Below are positions 54,541 to 64,000 of a stretch of DNA of 64,000 nt, piece after piece. The notes under the pieces are model-generated. The model was not told the DNA's origin. It searched no databases and saw only the letters and a program-made list of their open reading frames with translations. Each line of letters begins with the position of its first letter. The first letter of the stretch is position 1. A program made the translations under genes and the position numbers. Source of the stretch: WLMZ01 sp963732585 (lineage in GTDB: Bacteria; Actinomycetota; Acidimicrobiia; Acidimicrobiales; Ilumatobacteraceae); NCBI GenBank assembly GCA_963732585.1, contig CAVSZY010000004.1, forward strand, positions 434,001 through 498,000, read 5' to 3'.

Positions 54541-55371
54541 GTGACAGAAATTCCAGAACACCTGCTGAAGCGCTCGAAGGATCGACGTGCCGCCGCGGGC
54601 GGTGCCGCCGCCGAAAGCGGTGACACCCCTAGCGCGCCGGTTCCGGCGACGCCATCAGCCGCAGCGGCGCCAGCAAAGGCCCCGGCTAAGGCAGCGGTCC
54701 CAGCGCTGCCTCCCCCACCGAAGCCGGATCCCGCCTATGTGGCGGCGGCCAAGAGTCGCAAGAAGATCCCCTTCTGGGCGATGGCCACGCTGAGCTTGCT
54801 GCCGATCTGGGGCTTCATGTATGTCCAGGGCGTCAAGCCACAGGCCCAGGCGCTCTCCGGGCCGCTGGCCGAGGGCGACCATGTCTATTCCGGTTGTGCG
54901 GCTTGTCACGGCGCCGCAGGTGGCGGCGGCTCTGGCCGAGCATTTACCAATGGCGAAGTACTGAAGACGTTCCCGCGCATCGAGGATCAGATCAACTTCG
55001 TCTACAACGGCACCGACAAGTACAAGCTCGCTGGGCTGGCGACGTATGGCGACCCCAACCGCGAGGGCGGCGCCCGCGTCCCCGGCTCGTTCGGTGGGGC
55101 CATGCCCCAGCAGGGTGCCAAGGCTGGCGGCGGGTTGAGCGACATCGAGGTTCTCGGTGTCGTCTGCCATGAGCGCTACATCCTCGGTGGAGCCGATCCC
55201 GCTAGCGAGGAATGGGCGCAAGAGTACGAACTGTGGTGCTCGCCAGAGGCGCCGATCTTCATCGCCCTCGAAGAGGGTGCCACCTTCGACGAACTCCATG
55301 AGGAGTTCGCTGAGGAGGGCGTGATCCTGGTCGGAACCACACCTCGTTTGGGTACGTCCGCCGAGTCGTGA
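54541..55371 (+). CDS. Monoheme cytochrome c with tagged N-terminus
   Basis: This 276-residue protein begins at GTG 54541, after GAAAGGACTTCT. The first residues, T-E-I-P-E-H-L-L-K-R-S, are nearly the same as those of the subunit-IV-like protein. An Ala/Pro linker follows, then one helix (about 78-95) and a c-heme domain with C-A-A-C-H near residue 120. A possible Met ligand is in G-G-A-M-P-Q-Q-G. A further 70 acidic C-terminal residues include two cysteines, one in V-V-C-H-E. It is divergent from, and probably functions with, the bc-type complex. The next gene overlaps its stop. Confidence 0.88.
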   Translation: MTEIPEHLLKRSKDRRAAAGGAAAESGDTPSAPVPATPSAAAAPAKAPAKAAVPALPPPPKPDPAYVAAAKSRKKIPFWAMATLSLLPIWGFMYVQGVKPQAQALSGPLAEGDHVYSGCAACHGAAGGGGSGRAFTNGEVLKTFPRIEDQINFVYNGTDKYKLAGLATYGDPNREGGARVPGSFGGAMPQQGAKAGGGLSDIEVLGVVCHERYILGGADPASEEWAQEYELWCSPEAPIFIALEEGATFDELHEEFAEEGVILVGTTPRLGTSAES

Positions 55372-56630
55372 CAAACCCGCCGTCGCCGGGTTTGTACGCC
55401 GACGTAGTCGTCGTCGGTGGTGGGCCCGCTGGCGCTTCAGCTGGGTATTGGCTGGCGAGCCGCGGGCATTCCGTGGTGATCATCGAGAAATCGGTGGGTG
55501 AGCGGACCAAGACGTGTGGCGATGCGCTGTCGCCATCAGCGGTCGATGAGTTGCGCTCGATGGGTCTCGGTGAGGCCTTGTCGACGTTTCAACGAATCGA
55601 CGGGGTGCGGATGCGCACCCAATACGACAGCAGCGAACTGACCTGGCCGAGCCACCCGACGATCTGCGGCACCGGCTTCGTCGCCCGGCGCAACAAGCTC
55701 GACGCCCTGGTGCTGCAACACGCTGAATCTGCTGGAGCGATCGTGCTGCGTGGTGTCGAGGCGCTGGCGCCGATCGTCGAGCGAGGATTCGTTCGCGGCG
55801 CCATCGTCGTCGATCAACACGGGGTCGAGCAGGAGGTGCGGGCCACCTATGTCGTCGTCGCCGACGGCGCCAACAGTCGCTTCGGTCGCAGCCTCGGTAC
55901 CTTCCGGCAACGTTCCTGGCCGTATGCCACGGCGATTCGCGGCTATTGGGCGAGCCCGCGGCACGCCGAGAATTGGATCGAGACGACGATTACGCTGCTC
56001 GATCGCGACGGGCGCACAATGCCCGGCTATGGGTGGGTGTATCCGCTGGGCGACGGCACGATCAACGTCGGCGTCGGGCTGCTGAGCACCTACCCCGAGT
56101 TTCGCAACATCAATACCAGCCACCTGTTGGAGCAGTTTGTCGAAGGCATCGCGCCAGAGTGGATGATCGACCCGCAGGCACCGATTGGTCGGCCGACCTC
56201 GGGTCGGATCCCGATGGGCGGTTCCGTGGAACCGAAGGCCGGGCCGACCTACCTCGTCGTCGGCGATGCTGCCGGAACGGTGAATCCGTTCAACGGTGAC
56301 GGCATCGCCTTCGCCTATGCCACCGCCAGAATCGCCGCCGACGTCCTGCACGAGGCATTGGGGGCCGACGATCCCACCCGACTGCAGCTCTACACCCGGC
56401 GCCTCGATGAGGCCTACGGCAACTACTTCAAAGCTGCTCGCTTGTTTGCCCGGGCGATCGGTCACCCGAGCGTTCTCGGGGCGTTGTGTCGACTGTGCGG
56501 GCGCAGCGACATGGCCATGCGGTGGCTGTTACGTCTGACCACGAATGCGTTGCGGCCGAATGTTCACCGACCGGTAGAGGTTGGGTACCGCATTGCGACC
56601 CACCTGATGCGCTTCGCACCAAAGGCCTAG
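55368..56630 (+). CDS. Geranylgeranyl reductase family FAD-dependent oxidoreductase
   Basis: This 420-residue flavoprotein has the dinucleotide-binding loop V-V-V-G-G-G-P-A-G-A-S-A-G at its N-terminus, then K-T-C-G-D-A-L-S-P. The G-D-A-A-G-T-V-N-P-F-N-G-D-G-I FAD motif lies in the second half. This is the pattern of the geranylgeranyl reductase/digeranylglycerophospholipid group, which includes mycobacterial MenJ that saturates the menaquinone tail. The GTG start overlaps the cytochrome c stop (GTGA). A polyprenyl diphosphate synthase gene converges on it, so tail-modified menaquinone is likely. Confidence 0.87.
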   Translation: MTNPPSPGLYADVVVVGGGPAGASAGYWLASRGHSVVIIEKSVGERTKTCGDALSPSAVDELRSMGLGEALSTFQRIDGVRMRTQYDSSELTWPSHPTICGTGFVARRNKLDALVLQHAESAGAIVLRGVEALAPIVERGFVRGAIVVDQHGVEQEVRATYVVVADGANSRFGRSLGTFRQRSWPYATAIRGYWASPRHAENWIETTITLLDRDGRTMPGYGWVYPLGDGTINVGVGLLSTYPEFRNINTSHLLEQFVEGIAPEWMIDPQAPIGRPTSGRIPMGGSVEPKAGPTYLVVGDAAGTVNPFNGDGIAFAYATARIAADVLHEALGADDPTRLQLYTRRLDEAYGNYFKAARLFARAIGHPSVLGALCRLCGRSDMAMRWLLRLTTNALRPNVHRPVEVGYRIATHLMRFAPKA

Positions 56631-56656
56631 ACACCCGGCAAACTGGCTGTTGGCTA

Positions 56657-56698
56657 CTAACCCAGCGAGTCGAGCAGTTAACCCAGCGAGTCGAGCAG
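56657..56698. repeat. 21-bp tandem duplication at the end of the polyprenyl synthase gene
   Basis: CTGCTCGACTCGCTGGGTTA occurs twice in tandem on the minus strand (units 56678-56698 and 56657-56677), differing in the last base (TAA and TAG). The first copy encodes the real end of the protein, L-L-D-S-L-G-stop. The second copy repeats it after the stop codon. Confidence 0.9.
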
Positions 56699-57649
56699 TT
56701 CCTGGGGGGCGAGGCGCATTACCGCCGTCACCGCGTTGTCTGCCAACGCTGCGCATGCGGCCTCGGCTTCGTCGACATAGCGGCGGGCGGCGTCTTTGGC
56801 TAGGGCGACGCCGTTGCCCGCCCGAACAATGGCCAAGGCCTTGTCGCGCGCTGGAGCGTCGAGTGGCCCGCCGAGCAAATCATGCAACTCATCGGCGGTG
56901 ACCTCGCCAGACGACAGGGTGAAGAGCACCGGCAGCGTGTACACGCCCTCTTCCATATCGTGACCGGCCGGCTTACCGAGGTCGGACTCGGTAGCCGTGA
57001 TATCGAGAATGTCGTCGACGATCTGAAACACCATGCCGTAGGCGTGGCCGTAGGCCGTCAGGACCTCGATCACCTGTCGATCAAGCTCGGCGACGACGCC
57101 GCCGATGCGCGCTGCGGTGCTGAACAGCGAGGCCGTCTTGCCGCTGATCGAACTGAAATAGGAATCCTGCGGCCTGGCGACGTCGTAGGTGTGGCGCAAC
57201 TGCTCGATCTCGCCCTCGCACAATCGGGCGATGGTGTGACCGAGCAGACCAGCGACCTCGGCACCGAGCGACGCGGCGATCGTCGACGCTCGAGCGAGCA
57301 GGAAGTCGCCGGCGAGGATCGCTTGCAGATTGCCCCATTTGGCGTTGACGGTTTCGACACCGCGGCGCGTTGTCGACTCATCGATGACATCGTCGTGGTA
57401 CAGCGAACCGGTTTGCACCAGCTCGCAGGCGATGCCGCCGTGGATGACTGCGTCGCTGGCGGTACCGCCGGACACCTGCGCAGCGACGACCGAAAGAACC
57501 GGGCGAAGGCGCTTGCCGCCGGCGACGATCAGGTGGCGGGCGAGCTCGTTGAGATACTCGTCGTTGGTGTCGACAGCGGCGATCAGCGCAGCTTCGATCC
57601 GCTGACGGTCCTCGGTCATGCCGACGAGCGTGAAGAACGGCGATGGCAT
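56678..57649 (-). CDS. Trans-polyprenyl diphosphate synthase
   Basis: This 323-residue prenyl chain elongating enzyme has the first Asp-rich motif in Y-H-D-D-V-I-D-E and the second in I-V-D-D-I-L-D. G-G-K-R-L-R-P and the K-T-A-S-L-F segment also fit hepta-/octa-/nonaprenyl synthases that supply quinone side chains. The start is set at ATG 57649, though ATG 57619 is possible; neither has a strong ribosome site. It converges with the reductase gene and is divergent from clpC. Confidence 0.9.
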   Translation of the reverse strand: MPSPFFTLVGMTEDRQRIEAALIAAVDTNDEYLNELARHLIVAGGKRLRPVLSVVAAQVSGGTASDAVIHGGIACELVQTGSLYHDDVIDESTTRRGVETVNAKWGNLQAILAGDFLLARASTIAASLGAEVAGLLGHTIARLCEGEIEQLRHTYDVARPQDSYFSSISGKTASLFSTAARIGGVVAELDRQVIEVLTAYGHAYGMVFQIVDDILDITATESDLGKPAGHDMEEGVYTLPVLFTLSSGEVTADELHDLLGGPLDAPARDKALAIVRAGNGVALAKDAARRYVDEAEAACAALADNAVTAVMRLAPQELLDSLG

Positions 57650-57831
57650 GCAGGCAAGGTTACGCGTTTGTCGGTGCTTCGTCCCCCTTGCCATGAAATT
57701 TGGCCCGACCACAACGCCGACCACAACGCCGACCATCTAGCTATGCACAAGATCACAACCTCGGCACGCCTCGCAGCGAGTACCACGCCGATACACTGCG
57801 ATCAAGTATCCACCGTCTTGAAAGGGCGGGC

Positions 57832-60393
<2,562 letters not shown>

Positions 60394-60414
60394 CCGCTCG
60401 AACAGCACGAATTT

Positions 60415-60454
60415 GAGGCACCTGGATACCCGTCCAGGTGCCTCGATCATTTTT
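60415..60454 (+). terminator. Intrinsic terminator after clpC
   Basis: GAGGCACCTGGA and TCCAGGTGCCTC form a perfect 12-pair stem with loop TACCCG, followed after five bases by a run of T. It lies 21 bases after the clpC stop. Confidence 0.9.
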
Positions 60455-60480
60455 CGGGCTGGAGATGACAGAATCAGACA

Positions 60481-61296
60481 GTGCAGCTCCTCGCGCCCAC
60501 CGCCCATCACCGTCGCCGGAGTCTGTTCGTCGCCGTCCTCCTGGCGCTGGCGTGTACCGCCTGTCGTGTGGAGATCGATGTCCGCCTCACCGTCGACGAC
60601 AAAGGTGCTGGCACGATCGTGGTCGCCGCCGAGGCCGACCAGGAGCTGTTGGCGCTCGCCCCAAACCTGGCCAGCGAGCTGCGTTTCGATGACGCTGTTG
60701 CAGCTGGGTGGGTCGTCGCCGCACCAACGCCGAGCGCCAGCGGTGGGTTGCAGATCAGCCTCAGCCATCCGTTTGCATCGGTTGAGGAAGCGACCCAACT
60801 GTTGGCATCGATCAACGGGCCCGATGGGCCGTTGCGCTCGATGGTTGTAAGCCGCGCCACCACCGACAAGTTGACCACGGTGACCGTCAACGGAACGGCG
60901 TTGCTCAATAACGGCACGCAGGCCTTCATCGACCCCGACTTGCTGGCGATCGTCGGCGCACAACCATTCGCCACGGAGATCGCCACCCGAGGCCTCAATC
61001 CGGCCGATACCATCGGCGTCAACCTGCACCTCACGCTGCCGGGCACCATCACGTCGACAAATGGGATTGACACCGACGGTGTGCTGGGATGGACGGTGCC
61101 GCTGATCGGAGAGCCGGCGGCGATCGTCGCCATCAGCGAGCAAACCGACAAGGGCAACATCTGGGCACGGCCCTTGGCCACCGGCTCAATGGTGGCGCTG
61201 ATCGCCTGGTGTGCATTTGCCGTCCTATTCATCCTGGCAGTGATGCTCGCCAGGCATCGCCGCCAGTTGGCAGCGCAACGGCGCCGCCGGAATTAG
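60481..61296 (+). CDS. LppM-type lipoprotein (DUF3153-like)
   Basis: This 271-residue protein has a basic N-terminus and a hydrophobic signal ending in a lipobox-like A-L-A-C or C-T-A-C (about 25-28). A long extracytoplasmic beta domain and a C-terminal helix (about 236-258) followed by a basic tail complete it. The V-E-I-D-V-R-L-T-V-D-D-K-G-A-G segment just after the lipid site matches the LppM family of actinobacterial envelope proteins. The start is GTG 60481, about 30 bases after the clpC terminator, so it has its own promoter. LppM affects lipid trafficking in mycobacteria; its role here is unknown. Confidence 0.78.
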   Translation: MQLLAPTAHHRRRSLFVAVLLALACTACRVEIDVRLTVDDKGAGTIVVAAEADQELLALAPNLASELRFDDAVAAGWVVAAPTPSASGGLQISLSHPFASVEEATQLLASINGPDGPLRSMVVSRATTDKLTTVTVNGTALLNNGTQAFIDPDLLAIVGAQPFATEIATRGLNPADTIGVNLHLTLPGTITSTNGIDTDGVLGWTVPLIGEPAAIVAISEQTDKGNIWARPLATGSMVALIAWCAFAVLFILAVMLARHRRQLAAQRRRRN

Positions 61297-61306
61297 ACGG
61301 AAGGAG

Positions 61307-62620
61307 TCAGGCGAGATCGGCCCGGCGCGGACGGGCCGTGGCCAAGGCCAACAAGCCAACGACAACCATGGCGATGACGCCGACCGAGGTGACCATGTGC
61401 GGTTTGAACTCCGCCGCGCCTGGGTTGAGGAACGCCGGTGGTGCTGGCACGTCGCCGAGACCGGCGAGCGACGAAACCCACTGCCAGGCGTACAAGGCCA
61501 ACCCGCCGAGAGCGAGACCCACTCCCCAGCGGCTCTTGCGTAAAAAGCCGATCACACCACAGGCAGCGACCATCACGGCCATCGCCAGACGGCCATAGAT
61601 GAACGCTTTGTTGCCCAGCTCGTCGCCGAAGTTATCGCCGAACGAGGCACCGTTCTCGGGAATCAACTGGCCAACCCCGGCAGCAACGCTAGCGATCGCG
61701 CCGAGCGCGCAGAGGGCAGAATTCAGGCCGTAACGGCCCTCGCCGGTTGAGCGTCCGAGCGAGGCGAAGAAGGCAAAGAGACCGAGCAGGGCGGAACCGA
61801 GCAGGATGTAGAAACCGATCTCCGGGGCGTAGTCGAAGTAGGTGCCACCGCCGCCGCCAACCGCCGCGCTCGTCGCCGCATCGTCAGCCTGATCGCGGAT
61901 GCTGTTCATGAAGCCGAGCACGCAGACAACGGCTGGCACGAGGGCGAGCCCCGCACCTGCCAGCAGACCGCGGCCAAAGCGTTTGCCGGAGGCGGCGAGG
62001 AAGGCGCCCACCAGCAGGGCAAGACCCGCGGCGACAAAGGCCACTTGGAGGTTGGTGCCGCGGAAATCGTTGAGCTTGTACCCGCCAAGGAAATCCGGGA
62101 TGGGGGCGTCGGAGCGAATGGTCATCTGCTTCAGCGCAGAGCCGAGAATGGCACCGATGCCAGCGATGCCGGCCAGTGTGGCCAGCGCGGCGCCCATGCG
62201 CGGCGAATCGTCGACATCGTCGTAGGCCACCGCCGTCGGGACAGCGTTCGTTGCCGGTGAGGGCATGTAGGTATCGACGCGGACCTCGGGTTGCGCTGGC
62301 CAGGAGGTGTCGAGCTGCGCTGGAGTCGTCTGCTCGACGATGCGAATTTCCGAGGTATCCCTCATGCTCGGTGCAGGGGCGGGCATGCCATGCGACGAGC
62401 CGAGGGTGAGGTTGGTGTCGAAGTCGTGAACCGTGGCGCTGACATCCGCGCTCGCCGCGGCAACAACCGGTGGCAACTGTTCGGCGATCATGCTGCCGGG
62501 CGGAGGGGGAGCAAAGCTGGAGCTGCGGTCGGCAGCGATCAGCGCTCCGACGGGCGCTCCGCACTCGGTGCAGAACTTCTGTGCCTCGAGGCATTCGTGT
62601 TGGCAGATTGGACAATTCAC
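61307..62620 (-). CDS. Zinc-ribbon membrane protein
   Basis: This 437-residue protein begins with a double Cys pair zinc ribbon (C-P-I-C-x8-F-C-T-E-C). The start is GTG 62620 (GAAGGG eight bases upstream); GTG 62629 is an alternative. A low-complexity Pro/Ala linker (about 20-130) leads to about eight hydrophobic helices (about 140-430). The ending is basic. The family is not recognised. The zinc ribbon is probably cytosolic and regulatory or protein-binding. It converges with the lipoprotein gene, 10 bases between stops. Confidence 0.75.
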   Translation of the reverse strand: MNCPICQHECLEAQKFCTECGAPVGALIAADRSSSFAPPPPGSMIAEQLPPVVAAASADVSATVHDFDTNLTLGSSHGMPAPAPSMRDTSEIRIVEQTTPAQLDTSWPAQPEVRVDTYMPSPATNAVPTAVAYDDVDDSPRMGAALATLAGIAGIGAILGSALKQMTIRSDAPIPDFLGGYKLNDFRGTNLQVAFVAAGLALLVGAFLAASGKRFGRGLLAGAGLALVPAVVCVLGFMNSIRDQADDAATSAAVGGGGGTYFDYAPEIGFYILLGSALLGLFAFFASLGRSTGEGRYGLNSALCALGAIASVAAGVGQLIPENGASFGDNFGDELGNKAFIYGRLAMAVMVAACGVIGFLRKSRWGVGLALGGLALYAWQWVSSLAGLGDVPAPPAFLNPGAAEFKPHMVTSVGVIAMVVVGLLALATARPRRADLA

Positions 62621-62721
62621 GTCGCTCACCCTTCGTAACGGGAGATTGCGAGTCAAACTATTGACCCTCGTAGCGCAGCTTATTGCACGGAGGCCGGGGC
62701 AACCGTGTGATACCCAACTTG

Positions 62722-64000
62722 TCAACGCCCCGGCATCGCGGAAACTGGCGTCTTGGTGATGCCTTCGACCATCTTGCTGTTCAAGAAGTGCTCGAACTCC
62801 GCGGCTGGTAGTGCCGCCGAATAGAACAACCCCTGATGGCGTGAGCAACCGAGGGCGAGCAATGCATCTGCCTGCAATGGTGACTCAACACCATCGGCGG
62901 ACACGTCGAGGCCAAGTTCTTTGACAAGCCCGATGACCGCGCGCACGATGGCCCGATCGGTTGCAGCGGCGGGCAGAGCATCGACGCAGACACGATCGAT
63001 TCTCACCTCGTCGATCGGCAACGTACGAAGCAAGCTCAGCGAGGAATGGCCGCGGGCGAAGTCGTCGAGGCACACCCGGACACCACGATCTCTCAACGCG
63101 TGGAGCTGAGTCGTCGCTGCGGCGAGGTCGTGCATGACGGCTCCCTCGGCAACGTCGACCGTGATGACGTCGGGCTCGATGCCATCGAGCAACTCCTCAA
63201 GGGCGTCCGATTGCGCCGCACCGTCGGTGGATGTGGGTGCCAGGTTGAGCCGAAAGCGAAAGTTCGTCGGCAGTCCGAGGCTGATCAGGCGACGCATCAT
63301 CGGGCGCGACTGGGCCACCATCAACTGGGTCAGGCGTTCCAGCGATGCAGCCCGTTCAATGATTTCGATGAAGTTCACCGCCGGCACGGCACGACCGTCG
63401 ACCAGCCAGCGGGCCAAGATCTCGGCACCGAGCACCCGCCCGGTAGCCGCATCAATCTCCGGTTGGAAATAGGGAACGATGTCGCCGTCCTCGATGGCCC
63501 GGCGAACACTACGGACTTCCGCGGCGCGGCGCTCATGGTGCTGGCGCACCGCTCGGTCGAAGACCTCGACTCGATTGCGACCTGCGCCTTTGGCATGGTG
63601 GAGGGCAGCGTTGGCGAACTGCAGTAGATCGTCGGCATCGGCGCCTGCCTGCGGCCCAGCGGTGACACCAATGCTCACGGACGAAGGCACCTCCCGTCCC
63701 TCGGCGTGCACCGGCTGCCTGAGGATCTCAACAAGTCGACGGGCGGTGGCCGTGCTCTCGGCGAGATCGCGGTTCGGAAGAATAGCGATGAACTCGTCGC
63801 CTCCGATTCGCCCGGCGAAGTCATCAGTGCTCAGACTGCGCTGCAGACGATCGGCGATCGCCGCAAGAAACTGATCACCACCGCGATGGCCAACGAGATC
63901 GTTGATCATTTTGAAGTGGTCGAGGTCGATGTACAACAGGCCCATCGGCGTCTGGTCAGTGGCCGCATCAAGCACTTCGGTCATTTGCTCCAACGCGCCG
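62722..64000 (-). CDS. GGDEF/EAL protein, 5' end beyond window, degenerate EAL
   Basis: The C-terminal 425 residues of a c-di-GMP protein are visible, entering from the right edge. The GGDEF domain has an intact active site, R-I-G-G-D-E-F-I. The I-site R-x-x-D before it is absent, so product inhibition is not expected. The EAL domain reads E-I-L-A-R-W, keeps R-L-N-L and L-D-D-F, but the catalytic Lys in the usual K-I-D-R is Arg (V-R-I-D-R). The Glu of A-E-G-V-E is also Asp (A-D-G-V-E). The EAL half may therefore not hydrolyse c-di-GMP. The gene stands alone. Confidence 0.85.
   Translation of the reverse strand, partial: GALEQMTEVLDAATDQTPMGLLYIDLDHFKMINDLVGHRGGDQFLAAIADRLQRSLSTDDFAGRIGGDEFIAILPNRDLAESTATARRLVEILRQPVHAEGREVPSSVSIGVTAGPQAGADADDLLQFANAALHHAKGAGRNRVEVFDRAVRQHHERRAAEVRSVRRAIEDGDIVPYFQPEIDAATGRVLGAEILARWLVDGRAVPAVNFIEIIERAASLERLTQLMVAQSRPMMRRLISLGLPTNFRFRLNLAPTSTDGAAQSDALEELLDGIEPDVITVDVAEGAVMHDLAAATTQLHALRDRGVRVCLDDFARGHSSLSLLRTLPIDEVRIDRVCVDALPAAATDRAIVRAVIGLVKELGLDVSADGVESPLQADALLALGCSRHQGLFYSAALPAAEFEHFLNSKMVEGITKTPVSAMPGR

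Noticed and set aside
57650..57831. ClgR or CtsR operator in front of clpC
   Set aside because: A palindrome CTCGCAGCGAG and a 12-base direct repeat are present, but neither matches the spacing of the ClgR or CtsR sites I know.

Overview
The window is GC-rich bacterial DNA that looks like a high-GC actinobacterium. The class Acidimicrobiia fits best. Supporting points are the split b6-type cytochrome b with a multi-heme c partner, an LppM-type lipoprotein, ClpC, and an N-terminal IPEHLLKR-type tag on respiratory proteins. This placement is inferred from gene content and protein style, not from a marker tree. Most of the window is respiratory machinery.

Left part, 1-7.6 kb: two ABC-F ATPases (one cut by the window edge), a VanZ-like protein, a tRNA-Tyr(GUA), the nucleotide-binding protein YajQ, acetyl-CoA synthetase and a Kup potassium transporter. 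From 7.6 to 19.2 kb on the minus strand lies a complex I operon with only eleven subunits, nuoABCDHIJKLMN. It has no NuoE, NuoF or NuoG, so it lacks the NADH-oxidising module. A frameshifted MidA/NDUFAF7-type methyltransferase overlaps its last gene. Its NuoD and NuoH carry substitutions at quinone-cavity positions that the second copy keeps.

Divergent from that operon (19.3-22.2 kb, plus strand) is a four-gene cassette: an exported Asp-rich protein, a Pro/Ala-rich one-TM protein, an ApbE flavin transferase and a ferric-reductase-like heme membrane protein. From 22.2 to 30.0 kb come metabolic genes: a histidine phosphatase, a choline/ethanolamine-kinase-like protein, an APC permease, a redoxin, a glutamine amidotransferase, threonine dehydratase, PuuD and an aldehyde dehydrogenase.

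From 30.1 to 33.8 kb is an accessory island with an AAA ATPase, a VapC remnant, a degenerate nuoN fragment, an IS66 transposase remnant, a toxin-antitoxin-like nucleotidyltransferase pair and an orphan reading frame. It abuts the 3' end of the second complex I operon.

From 54.2 down to 33.9 kb on the minus strand, 21 genes with gaps of at most about 30 bases form one superoperon. It encodes a small membrane protein, a 2x[4Fe-4S] ferredoxin, cytochrome b6-like, subunit-IV-like, Rieske, diheme cytochrome c, an unknown membrane protein, and then a complete 14-subunit nuoA-N. The divergent plus-strand genes are a monoheme cytochrome c and a geranylgeranyl-reductase-family flavoprotein. A CRP/FNR-type palindrome sits between the two units. 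A trans-polyprenyl diphosphate synthase follows, which with the reductase points to menaquinone as the shared quinone.

The right end holds clpC with a clear terminator, an LppM-type lipoprotein, a zinc-ribbon membrane protein and a GGDEF/EAL protein cut by the window edge, whose EAL half looks degenerate.
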